A stretch of DNA of 7,235 nt from Parcubacteria group bacterium. GTDB taxonomy: Bacteria > Patescibacteriota > Minisyncoccia > Minisyncoccales > JAGUVE01. The notes beneath the pieces were generated by a model, which was not told where the DNA came from, did no database searches, and worked only from the letters and a program-made list of their open reading frames with translations. The stretch is taken from positions 1 through 7,235 of the forward strand of contig JAGUVE010000081.1 in the NCBI GenBank assembly GCA_020063075.1, written 5' to 3'. Positions 1 through 6,437 of the stretch are shown here, one piece after another; position 1 is the stretch's first letter; each line of letters starts with the position of its first letter. A program made the translations under genes and the position numbers.

Positions 1-1643
1 ACCCTAACCGATTTTGCTTTCATTTCTTTGTCGCCCACCACCAAAAGAAAAGGAATTTTTTGGATTTCTCCCTCCCTTATTTTTTTAGAAACCGTTTCAT
101 TTTCATCCTTTACTTCTGCTCTCAAGTTGTTAGTTATCAGTTGCATGCCAAGTTCCTCGGCATATTTTTTGTGGCGGGTTCCAACCGGAATGACCCAGAT
201 TTGGACCGGTGAAAGCCACAACGGCAAAGCTCCGGCATAGTGTTCAATTAAGACGCCGATAAACCTTTCCAGCGAACCCAAAAGCGCGCGGTGAATCATA
301 TAGGGTCTTTCCTTTTTGCCTTTTTCGTTGACAAAAGTTATATCAAATTTTTCCGGTAGATTAAAATCAACCTGTATGGTCGTGCATTGCCAGGGTCTCC
401 CCAAAGAATCCCTAAGTTTAATATCTATTTTTGGTCCATAAAAGACGCCGCCGCCCTTGTCTTCCTGGTATTTTAATTTCAGTTTTTTTAAAACATATTT
501 CAAAACGTTTTCCGCGCCTTGCCAACCCTTTTCGGTTCCGGCAAATTTTTTGGGTTTTGTTGAAAGATAAATATCAAAACCTTTGAAGCCGAAAGTTCTC
601 AGAATTTTTAAGCTTTTCTTCAAAAGATTAGTAACCTCTTCTGTTAATTGTTCGGGCGCGCACCAGATGTGGGCGTCGTCTTGGGTAAAACCCCGGACCC
701 TGGTCAACCCATGCAAAACGCCTGATTTTTCATAGCGATAGACCGTGCCGAATTCAGCATATTTTAAGGGTAAATCCCGATAACTTCTGATTTTTGACTG
801 GAAAATTTTTACATGAAAAGGACAATTCATCGGCTTAATCAGATATTCTTCCTCATCAATTTTGACAGGGGAATATACATAGTCGCGATATAATTCCCAA
901 TGCCCGGATGTTTTCCAAAGACGTAAATTTCCGATATGGGGCGTGACCACCCACTGATATTCTTGACTAGTTAATTCCCGGTATAAATAATCTTGAATTA
1001 TTTTCCTTAACATCGCTCCTTTTGGCAGCCAGAGCGGCAATCCGGCCCCCACTTCTTCATCAGCCATAAATAATTCCAATTTTTGACCCAGGAACCGATG
1101 GTCTCTTTTTTCGGCTTCTTCCTGAAGTCCGATATAACTATCCAGCTCTATTTTTGTTTTGAAAGCCACTCCATAAATTCTGGTGAGCATAGGGTTTTTT
1201 TCCGAACCCCGCCAATAGGCGCCCGCTATTTTAGTCAACTTGAAAGAAGAAGCATTTATTTCCTTCGTTGACTTGATATGGGGACCGGCGCATAAATCCA
1301 TGAATCCTCCACTTTCATAAACTGAGATTTCTTTTTCAGGGATTTCCTCAATTAATTCCAATTTGTAGGGCTGCTCTTTAAATAAATTTTTCGCCTCTTC
1401 TTTTTCAACTTCTTTTTTAATAAATTTTAAATCTTTCTTAACTAATTCCCGCATTCTTTTTTCAATTTTTGGCAAATCCTCGGGAGATATGGCATGAGGC
1501 AAGTCAAAATCGTAATAGAAACCGTTTTCAATAGCGGGACCTATGCCAAATTTGGTTCCAGGATACAATTCCTGAACCGAAAAAGCCAACATATGGGCTA
1601 ACGAGTGGCGAATATTTTCTATCGCTGTTTTTGGTTTAGCCAT
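1..1643 (-). CDS. thrS: Threonyl-tRNA synthetase lacking the TGS domain (3' end beyond the window)
   Basis: This class II synthetase charges tRNA-Thr with threonine in the cytoplasm. The window holds 547 codons; roughly the last 35 residues of the anticodon-binding domain lie outside. The protein starts directly in the editing domain, with H13 and H17 of the HxxxH motif and C118/H122 of a CxGPH motif, so serine-editing residues are kept. The catalytic core follows: motif 2 (YRYE), VRGFTQDDAH and motif 3 (LGSLERF). Zinc ligands are C274, H325 and H451. These three are each exactly 60 residues lower than E. coli C334, H385 and H511, which matches loss of the N-terminal TGS domain. An in-frame TAA at 1674-1676 rules out a longer N-terminus; a GTG at 1668-1670 would add only nine residues. 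The ATG overlaps the dnaE stop (ATGGCTAA) and has no strong Shine-Dalgarno, so translation is probably coupled to dnaE. Identity is very secure. Confidence 0.96.
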   Translation of the reverse strand, partial: MAKPKTAIENIRHSLAHMLAFSVQELYPGTKFGIGPAIENGFYYDFDLPHAISPEDLPKIEKRMRELVKKDLKFIKKEVEKEEAKNLFKEQPYKLELIEEIPEKEISVYESGGFMDLCAGPHIKSTKEINASSFKLTKIAGAYWRGSEKNPMLTRIYGVAFKTKIELDSYIGLQEEAEKRDHRFLGQKLELFMADEEVGAGLPLWLPKGAMLRKIIQDYLYRELTSQEYQWVVTPHIGNLRLWKTSGHWELYRDYVYSPVKIDEEEYLIKPMNCPFHVKIFQSKIRSYRDLPLKYAEFGTVYRYEKSGVLHGLTRVRGFTQDDAHIWCAPEQLTEEVTNLLKKSLKILRTFGFKGFDIYLSTKPKKFAGTEKGWQGAENVLKYVLKKLKLKYQEDKGGGVFYGPKIDIKLRDSLGRPWQCTTIQVDFNLPEKFDITFVNEKGKKERPYMIHRALLGSLERFIGVLIEHYAGALPLWLSPVQIWVIPVGTRHKKYAEELGMQLITNNLRAEVKDENETVSKKIREGEIQKIPFLLVVGDKEMKAKSVR

Positions 1644-4600
1644 GTTCAATAATTTCTTCAATTTCTTCACAGATTAATTTTGGCGTACCGTCTCTCATAT
1701 CAACTCTTCCTGAAACAAAAACAATTTTGTTTTCTTGAAAAGCCGAGGGGCTTCTTTGTATGACGCCCGGAAAGACAACTACCTCAATTTTATCGGTCAA
1801 GTCCTCCAAGCTCATAAAAAGCATGGGTTTTCCTGCCCTGGTGATGACCCTTTTTATTTTAGAAATTATCCCTCCGATTTTAATTATGCGATGAGTGTTA
1901 TTATGAATTAACGATTTCACCTTTGATATTGCCAGGGACTTCTTTTCCAGAATTTTTTGAAAGTCATCCAAGGGGTGCGAGGTTACGAAAAGCCCCAATA
2001 ATTCTTTTTCCCATTTTAGTTTTTCAGATTTTGAAGCGGGATTTGTTGCCGTTAATCGAAATTCATTATTATTCCCGCCCGAAGAAGAAAATCCGTCAAA
2101 AAGTCCCTTTTGGCCGTTTGATTTTGTTCTTTGTGTCTCCCGACTCGTTTCAAGCAATTTTTCCAAATTAAACAAAAGCTGATTCCTTTCCGCAAATTTA
2201 TCAAAAACCCCCGCCTTAATTAAACTTTCTAATGACTTCTTGTTCAGGTCGTGCGAATCGGTTCGGTTAAGAAAATCAGTGATTGAACGATAAGGACCCG
2301 CTGCCTTTCTTTCTTTAACAATTACCCTTGCAATATTATTTCCAACATTTTTTATTGCCAGCAGTCCGAAACGAATTTCCTTTGGCGGGACAACCGTAAA
2401 ATTTTCCAAACTCTCGTTTATATCCGGCGCCAGAACGACAACACCCATCTTTTTGCATTCTCCGATTAAAAATCCAATTCTTTCAACATCCACCCTTTCT
2501 GAAGTCAAAAGTGAAGCCATAAATTCGACGGGAAAGTTGGCTTTCAGGTAGGCGGTTTGATATGCGATCATTGCGTAAGAGCAGCTGTGCGCGCGATTGA
2601 AGCCGTATCTCGCAAAGGGCAAAACCCAGTTCCAAATCTTTTTTGCGGTTCTTTCATCTATTCCGTTTTTTATCATTCCAGATGTCATTTTTTCTTCCTG
2701 CTCCAAAAGCAAGTTTTTTATTTTCTTTCCGATTGCTTTTCTCAAAACATCGGCTTCGGCCAAAGTAAACCCGGCTAATTTTTGGGCGATTTGCATTAAT
2801 TGTTCTTGGAAAATGCAGATTCCCTGAGTTGTCTCCAAAATTTCTCTTAGTTTCGGATGCAAATACTCAACTTTTCTTTTTTTGTGTTTTCCTCTGATGT
2901 AGTCATCAATAAACTGCATGGGGCCCGGGCGATAAAGAGCAAGCATAGCTACAATGTCTTCAATTTCAGTTGGTCTCAATTGTTTTAAATATCTCTGCAT
3001 GCCCGGGCTCTCGAGTTGGAATATGCCGATTGTGTCTCCTCGTTGCAATAATTTGTAAGTCGCTTTGTCGTCTAAGGGAATTTTTTCAAGAATAACATTT
3101 TTCCCTTGAACCTTATAAATTCTTGACAAAGTATCTTCAATAATCGTTAAATTTTTCAATCCCAGGAAATCCATTTTTAACAGTCCCAAGTCCTCAACCG
3201 AATGCATTCCATACTGAGTTACGATTGCTTCGTCGTCCTGGGTAGGGTGCTGGAGAGGGACAATATTATCCAGGGGCTCTTTTGAAATTACCACTCCGCA
3301 GGCATGGGTTGAGGCGTGTCTGGCGCAACCCTCCAGTTTTTTGGCAAAGTCCACTAATTTTTGGGCTTCGGGGTCTTGAAGATAGGTTTGGCGGAATTCG
3401 TCAACGCTCGCCAAAGTTTGGTCTAAAGTCAATCCGAATGGAATCATTTTGGCAATTTTATCGCAATAACCGTAACTATAGCTCAAAGCCCTTCCAACAT
3501 CCCGGATAACGGCCCTTGAAGCCATCGTACCAAAGGTTATAATCTGGGCAACATGCTCTCTTCCGTATTTTTTCGCAACGTAATCAATTACTTCATCTCT
3601 TCTTCTGTCGTTGAAATCCAAATCAATGTCAGGGAGCGAAGTTTCCCTTCCCGGATTTAAAAATCTTTCAAACAATAAATTATATTTTAAAGGGTCTATA
3701 TCGGTGATGTTAGTCAGGTAAGCAACAAGAGAGCCGGCGGCTGAACCCCGGCCGGGTCCCACCACAATGCGGTTCTCTTTTGCCCAGTTAACAAGGTCCT
3801 GAACGATTAAAAAATAAGACGCAAATCCGGTTTGCTTAATTACCGAAAGTTCTGATTCCAGGCGTTCGGCGACTTCTTTTGTTTCTCTTATTTCTCTTTT
3901 TTTTAACCCTTTTTGGCAGAGTTCTTTGAGTTCTTCGTCGGCATTTTTCCCTTCGGGCAGGGGATAAGAAGGCAGTTTTACTTTTCCTAAATCAAATTCA
4001 AAATTGCATGACTCCGCAATTTTTTGGGTATTTTCTATTGCTTCCGGGAAATCCCCAAAATCCTTCAGCATTTGCTCTTGGCTTTTTAGCGAGAAGTCAT
4101 CGGCGAGCATAGTCAACCTTTCAGAGTCCTGCGGATTAGAATTGGTGTTTATCAACATTAAAATATCCTGGGCTTTGGCGTCTTCGGGCTTCAAATAATG
4201 GCAATCGTTGGTCGCCACCAAAGGAATGCCGTATTTTTTGGAAATGGAAACTAAACCCTGATTCGCCGTTTTCTGTTCCTTCAAGTTAGGATGATGCTGG
4301 AGTTCCAGATAAAAATTATCTTTTCCGAAAATTTTCTGGTATTTTTGGGCCGTTTCTTCTGCTTCTTCAATTTTTTTTGACACGACCAGCCGCGAAATTT
4401 TGCCAGCCAAGCACGCCGATAAACAAATTAAACCTTCTGAGTGTTTTTCCAGCAAGTCCTCATCAATTCTTGGTTTGTAATAAAATCCCTTCAAATGCGC
4501 CTTAGTTATCAATTTTACCAAATTTTTATAACCCTGGTCGTTTTTAACTAATAAAACCAAATGATATCTTTTGTCGTCAATATTTGGCCTTTCCTGACTC

Positions 4601-4824
4601 ATTTTTTCAAAAGCCAGATACATTTCGCAACCCAGGATGGCTTTGATTTTTCTTTCTTTCGCTTTTTTGTAAAATTCAACCGCTCCATATATATTTCCGT
4701 GGTCGGTCAACGCTAAGGAATCCATTCCCAGCTTTTTGGCATGGTCCAAAAGCTCGTCTATTTTTGGCAGACCGTCAAGCAAAGAATAATGGCTATGGAC
4801 GTGGAGATGAGTAAACTTTGTCAT
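1636..4824 (-). CDS. dnaE: DNA polymerase III alpha subunit (replicative polymerase, DnaE type)
   Basis: This is the catalytic subunit of the replicative polymerase, 1062 residues against 1160 in E. coli. The N-terminal PHP domain (about 1-210) keeps candidate metal ligands H8, H10, D17, H42, E67, H88, C138, D207 and H209. These are largely intact, unlike the degenerate E. coli domain, so metal-dependent 3'-5' proofreading as in Thermus DnaE is plausible (inference). The palm carries catalytic D401 and D403 in PDIDLDF and D552 in KMDFLGL. A helix-hairpin-helix region lies at about 820-890 (LLAIKNVGNNIA). Residues 905-909, QKGLF, fit the QxxLF clamp-binding pattern, followed by a Ser/Gly/Asn-rich linker. 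The OB fold (about 975-1055) is practically the last element, so the C-terminal tau-binding region of the E. coli protein is missing. No intein is present. The ATG overlaps the upstream gene's stop (ATGA) behind AAAGAAAGAG. It is the middle gene of a three-gene leftward operon. Confidence 0.98.
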   Translation of the reverse strand: MTKFTHLHVHSHYSLLDGLPKIDELLDHAKKLGMDSLALTDHGNIYGAVEFYKKAKERKIKAILGCEMYLAFEKMSQERPNIDDKRYHLVLLVKNDQGYKNLVKLITKAHLKGFYYKPRIDEDLLEKHSEGLICLSACLAGKISRLVVSKKIEEAEETAQKYQKIFGKDNFYLELQHHPNLKEQKTANQGLVSISKKYGIPLVATNDCHYLKPEDAKAQDILMLINTNSNPQDSERLTMLADDFSLKSQEQMLKDFGDFPEAIENTQKIAESCNFEFDLGKVKLPSYPLPEGKNADEELKELCQKGLKKREIRETKEVAERLESELSVIKQTGFASYFLIVQDLVNWAKENRIVVGPGRGSAAGSLVAYLTNITDIDPLKYNLLFERFLNPGRETSLPDIDLDFNDRRRDEVIDYVAKKYGREHVAQIITFGTMASRAVIRDVGRALSYSYGYCDKIAKMIPFGLTLDQTLASVDEFRQTYLQDPEAQKLVDFAKKLEGCARHASTHACGVVISKEPLDNIVPLQHPTQDDEAIVTQYGMHSVEDLGLLKMDFLGLKNLTIIEDTLSRIYKVQGKNVILEKIPLDDKATYKLLQRGDTIGIFQLESPGMQRYLKQLRPTEIEDIVAMLALYRPGPMQFIDDYIRGKHKKRKVEYLHPKLREILETTQGICIFQEQLMQIAQKLAGFTLAEADVLRKAIGKKIKNLLLEQEEKMTSGMIKNGIDERTAKKIWNWVLPFARYGFNRAHSCSYAMIAYQTAYLKANFPVEFMASLLTSERVDVERIGFLIGECKKMGVVVLAPDINESLENFTVVPPKEIRFGLLAIKNVGNNIARVIVKERKAAGPYRSITDFLNRTDSHDLNKKSLESLIKAGVFDKFAERNQLLFNLEKLLETSRETQRTKSNGQKGLFDGFSSSGGNNNEFRLTATNPASKSEKLKWEKELLGLFVTSHPLDDFQKILEKKSLAISKVKSLIHNNTHRIIKIGGIISKIKRVITRAGKPMLFMSLEDLTDKIEVVVFPGVIQRSPSAFQENKIVFVSGRVDMRDGTPKLICEEIEEIIEHG

Positions 4825-5483
4825 AATACTCTTTCTTTATACTTCAATCCTGCCATTTTTATTTCTCCTCTGATAACGCCATTTTTTAAAAGCAAAGGTC
4901 CCCCAACCTCAACACGGGTGAGGTTTAAAGAGCCAAAAATCATTACTCCTCGAAGGTCAAGGGCTCCTGCAACAACCGCTTCCTCAAAGTTAATGTTTTT
5001 TACCTTGGCTCCTTCGAGATAAATATCGCCGGGGATAATTCCATCGATGCTTTCTAAATTTGAAACAATTATTTTCCCGAGATTTGCCTCGCCCCCTATT
5101 TCAACTTTATGCATCCCCAAAAATCCCCTAATCCGCGCTCTTTCTAAATTAATGTTTTTTTCTATGGCGGCTCCGACCATGTTTAATCCTTCCCTGACTT
5201 TTATTTCTTGGCAATTTAAATTCCCCTTGATGATTGACTCGCCCAAATAGAAAACGCGACTAATGATGGCTGACTTAAAATTCAGGTCGCCTTCAAAAAT
5301 CGTTTTATTGAAATAGGCGCCGCCAAGAATCTTTGCTCCTTCAAACGAGAGCGAGGGCTTGATATGCATTTCCGAAAAATTAATTTCCTGCAATATTTTA
5401 TTGTTGAAATTGGCTTCTCGCCCCGTCATTTTCGCGGCCATTAATTCCCTTTCAATTTCTGTTTGGGTTAAAATTTTTTCCAT
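4821..5483 (-). CDS. Pentapeptide-like beta-solenoid repeat protein, function unknown
   Basis: I do not recognise a named family. The 220 residues have a short, charged N-terminus (about 1-43) and then roughly fifteen tandem units of about 11 residues up to residue 210. The loose consensus is G-x-L-x-L-x-x-A-x-I-x; clear examples are ALDLRGVMIFG and SLNLTRVEVGG. The regular hydrophobic spacing fits a right-handed beta-solenoid related to pentapeptide-repeat proteins, with about two units per coil. There is no signal peptide or membrane segment, so it is likely cytoplasmic. It is the first gene of the operon with dnaE and thrS; its stop overlaps the dnaE start by ATGA. Some pentapeptide solenoids (Qnr, MfpA) mimic DNA and bind gyrase, so a replication-linked role is possible, but here that is inference from position alone. 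A bactofilin-like polymer is a weaker alternative. The start at 5483 follows the divergent promoter region; no clear Shine-Dalgarno precedes it. Confidence 0.85.
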   Translation of the reverse strand: MEKILTQTEIERELMAAKMTGREANFNNKILQEINFSEMHIKPSLSFEGAKILGGAYFNKTIFEGDLNFKSAIISRVFYLGESIIKGNLNCQEIKVREGLNMVGAAIEKNINLERARIRGFLGMHKVEIGGEANLGKIIVSNLESIDGIIPGDIYLEGAKVKNINFEEAVVAGALDLRGVMIFGSLNLTRVEVGGPLLLKNGVIRGEIKMAGLKYKERVL

Positions 5484-5492
5484 GAATTTTCA

Positions 5493-5528
5493 GAAATTTT
5501 TCAAATTTCGGGATGAAGAATCCGAAAT
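5493..5528 (-). promoter_or_regulatory. Two overlapping inverted repeats in the leftward operon leader
   Basis: On the minus strand the leader first contains ATTTCGG (5522-5528), a 10-base loop and CCGAAAT (5505-5511). It then contains GAAATTT (5503-5509), a 3-base gap and AAATTTC (5493-5499). The two palindromes share bases 5505-5509, so as RNA hairpins they exclude each other. The second ends 9 bases before the start codon, where a Shine-Dalgarno would sit. They could be an operator at the transcription start, a 5' stabilising stem or nothing; the second is AT-rich and weak. Confidence 0.35.
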
Positions 5529-5536
5529 AAAGAACG

Positions 5537-5563
5537 ATTATATTATTATATAAAAACTTTCAA
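5537..5563 (-). promoter_or_regulatory. Candidate promoter of the solenoid-dnaE-thrS operon
   Basis: Read on the minus strand, TTGAAA (5558-5563, 5 of 6 to the sigma-70 -35 consensus) is followed after 15 bases by TATAAT (5537-5542). The spacer is short. A second TATAAT lies at 5545-5550, so the exact -10 is uncertain. Transcription would start near 5530, giving a leader of roughly 50 bases before the ATG at 5483. The whole region is very AT-rich, so chance matches are a real risk. Confidence 0.5.
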
Positions 5564-5588
5564 GAAAAGAGAAGTACTATGGTATAAT
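5558..5588 (+). promoter_or_regulatory. Candidate extended -10 promoter of rnhB
   Basis: TATAAT at 5583-5588 is preceded by TG at 5580-5581, a full extended -10 element (TGGTATAAT). A second TATAAT overlaps downstream at 5590-5595. The -35 is poor: TTTCAA at 5558-5563 matches only 3 of 6 with a 19-base spacer. This is the same hexamer that serves as TTGAAA for the leftward promoter, so the two promoters would be back to back. Transcription would begin about 25-30 bases before the rnhB ATG. Confidence 0.55.
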
Positions 5589-5591
5589 GTA

Positions 5592-5617
5592 TAATGATAA
5601 ATGCCTAATTTCTAATT
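5592..5617 (+). repeat. Leader copy of an AT-rich repeat also found inside rnhB
   Basis: TAATGATAAAT (5592-5602) and TTTCTAATT (5609-5617) recur, in the same order, at 5758-5768 and 5768-5776 inside rnhB. The spacing differs: a 6-base gap here and a 1-base overlap there. The 11-base match is exact. The DNA is AT-rich, so chance or slippage is possible, but the two shared blocks in order suggest related repeat units around the rnhB start. Confidence 0.4.
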
Positions 5618-5623
5618 TTCTTT

Positions 5624-6346
5624 ATGAAGTACCCAAGCCTCTCTGAGGAAAAAAAATTATGGAAAAAGGGATACAAATATGTAGCAGGATTAGATGAGGT
5701 GGGACGGGGGCCGCTTGCAGGCCCAGTTGTGGCGGCAGCAGTGGTGTTGCAAATTTCTAATGATAAATTTCTAATTCAAAAACAATTTCAAAGTTTTAAA
5801 TTCAAAGAATTGTTTAAAAATTTAAAATTAAAAATTAAAAATTTGCAACTTCGGGACTCAAAAAAATTAACACCAAAAAAGCGAGAAGAATTATACCAAC
5901 TTTTGATAAGATGCCCATTGGTAGAGTGGGGGATTGGCAGAGTTTCTGAAAAGGTTATAGATAGGATAAATATACTTGAGGCGACGAAGCTTGCAATGGA
6001 AAAAGCTATAAATAATTTAAAATACAAAGTTGATTTTTTAATCTTAGACGGAAATTTTAAGCTTGATTTACCAATTCCTCAAAAAGCGATTATCAAAGGC
6101 GATGAAAAGGTTTTTTCCTGCGCCGCGGCAAGCATTTTGGCTAAAGTAACTCGCGACCGCCTTATGGTAAAATACGACAAAAAATATCCCCAATATGGTT
6201 TTTTAAAACATAAAGGATACCCGACAAAACATCACATTAAGATGTTGAAAAAATACGGCCTCTGTCAGATTCATAGAAAAAGCTTTAGACCAGTTAAAAT
6301 CTTAAAACTCAAAGCGCAAAACTCAAAACCACAACTCAAAACTTAA
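5624..6346 (+). CDS. rnhB: Ribonuclease HII with an in-frame AT-rich insertion
   Basis: RNase HII cuts the RNA strand of RNA-DNA hybrids and starts removal of single ribonucleotides misincorporated in DNA. Catalytic residues are D24 and E25 (LDEVGRGPLAGP), D142 (LILDGN) and D160 (IIKGD). The 18-residue spacing from D142 to D160 equals E. coli D108 to D126. The signatures SILAKVTRD, KHKGYPT and HRKSF follow. The 240 residues exceed the usual size of about 200. The distance from D24 to the DSKKL aspartate (D78) is 54 residues against 29 in E. coli, so about 25 extra residues sit there. They are coded by a lysine-, phenylalanine- and asparagine-rich AT stretch at 5750-5845. The last 12 or so residues and the stop are coded by the AAAACTCAAA repeats. 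The ATG at 5624 lacks a Shine-Dalgarno; the in-frame ATG at 5601 is closed after four codons by TAA. Confidence 0.95.
   Translation: MKYPSLSEEKKLWKKGYKYVAGLDEVGRGPLAGPVVAAAVVLQISNDKFLIQKQFQSFKFKELFKNLKLKIKNLQLRDSKKLTPKKREELYQLLIRCPLVEWGIGRVSEKVIDRINILEATKLAMEKAINNLKYKVDFLILDGNFKLDLPIPQKAIIKGDEKVFSCAAASILAKVTRDRLMVKYDKKYPQYGFLKHKGYPTKHHIKMLKKYGLCQIHRKSFRPVKILKLKAQNSKPQLKT
5750..5845 (+). repeat. Imperfect palindromic AT-rich insert inside rnhB, 96 bases
   Basis: The segment opens with CAAATTTCTAAT and closes with ATTAAAAATTTG, nearly reverse complements. Both ends are marked by TTGCAA (5747-5752 and 5843-5848), exactly 96 bases apart. The length is 32 codons and begins on a codon boundary (residue 43), so the reading frame survives. 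The translated part is low-complexity and absent from typical RNase HII. The true inserted length may be nearer 75 bases, because the normal short loop before DSKKL also falls here. It resembles coding-region palindromic elements known from Rickettsia, but no second full copy is in this window. Confidence 0.5.
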
Positions 6347-6419
6347 AACCATTGCAAAGTTTTGAATGTTCTGTTATTATAGAAAATAAAATAATTTTGA
6401 CTTTTTAGTTTTGAGTTTT
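6304..6419 (+). repeat. AAAACTCAAAAC direct repeats with a downstream inverted copy
   Basis: ACTCAAA units occur at 13-14 base intervals (6307, 6321, 6334) across the rnhB 3' end and stop codon. AGTTTTGAGTTTT at 6407-6419 is the reverse complement. AACTCAAAACT (6333-6343) pairs perfectly with 6407-6417, and four further A-T pairs are possible past one bulged T. The loop of about 60 bases contains the rpmF promoter. T-rich DNA follows the right arm, so a weak terminator for rnhB readthrough is possible, but the loop is far too long for a standard intrinsic terminator. Confidence 0.5.
6352..6380 (+). promoter_or_regulatory. Candidate promoter of rpmF-nusB
   Basis: TTGCAA at 6352-6357 (4 of 6 to the -35 consensus) lies exactly 17 bases before TATTAT at 6375-6380 (5 of 6 to the -10). 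TG at 6372-6373 makes an extended -10. Transcription would start near 6387, giving a leader of about 50 bases before the rpmF ATG. It is the best-spaced promoter in the window and implies that rpmF and nusB can be expressed independently of rnhB. Confidence 0.6.
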
Positions 6420-6437
6420 TATTTTAGCGAAGCGCTT

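Noticed and set aside
28..1271. Plus-strand reading frames of 62-70 codons at the left end
   Set aside because: They are antisense to thrS, whose full set of motifs is on the minus strand.
2921..3015. Two GC-rich GCCCGGGC-like sites within dnaE
   Set aside because: They are ordinary codons for conserved Pro/Gly residues (YRPGPMQ, ESPGMQ), not a regulatory repeat.
1636..4824. Intein within dnaE
   Set aside because: The polymerase blocks are continuous and the length is 1062 residues with no extra splicing domain.
1923..5553. Several 64-93 codon plus-strand frames across dnaE and the solenoid gene
   Set aside because: All lie antisense to well-supported genes and show no recognisable motif.
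5594..5615. Two tiny upstream frames before rnhB (ATG at 5594 and at 5601, four codons each)
   Set aside because: They lie close to the predicted transcription start, have no SD and are expected by chance in AT-rich DNA.
5788..6027. Minus-strand 79-codon frame within rnhB
   Set aside because: Antisense shadow of a gene with complete catalytic motifs; partly low-complexity repeat.
6411..6437. Nine extra N-terminal codons for rpmF from TTG at 6411
   Set aside because: They fall in the inverted-repeat arm and AT-rich leader; L32 homology begins exactly at the ATG at 6438.
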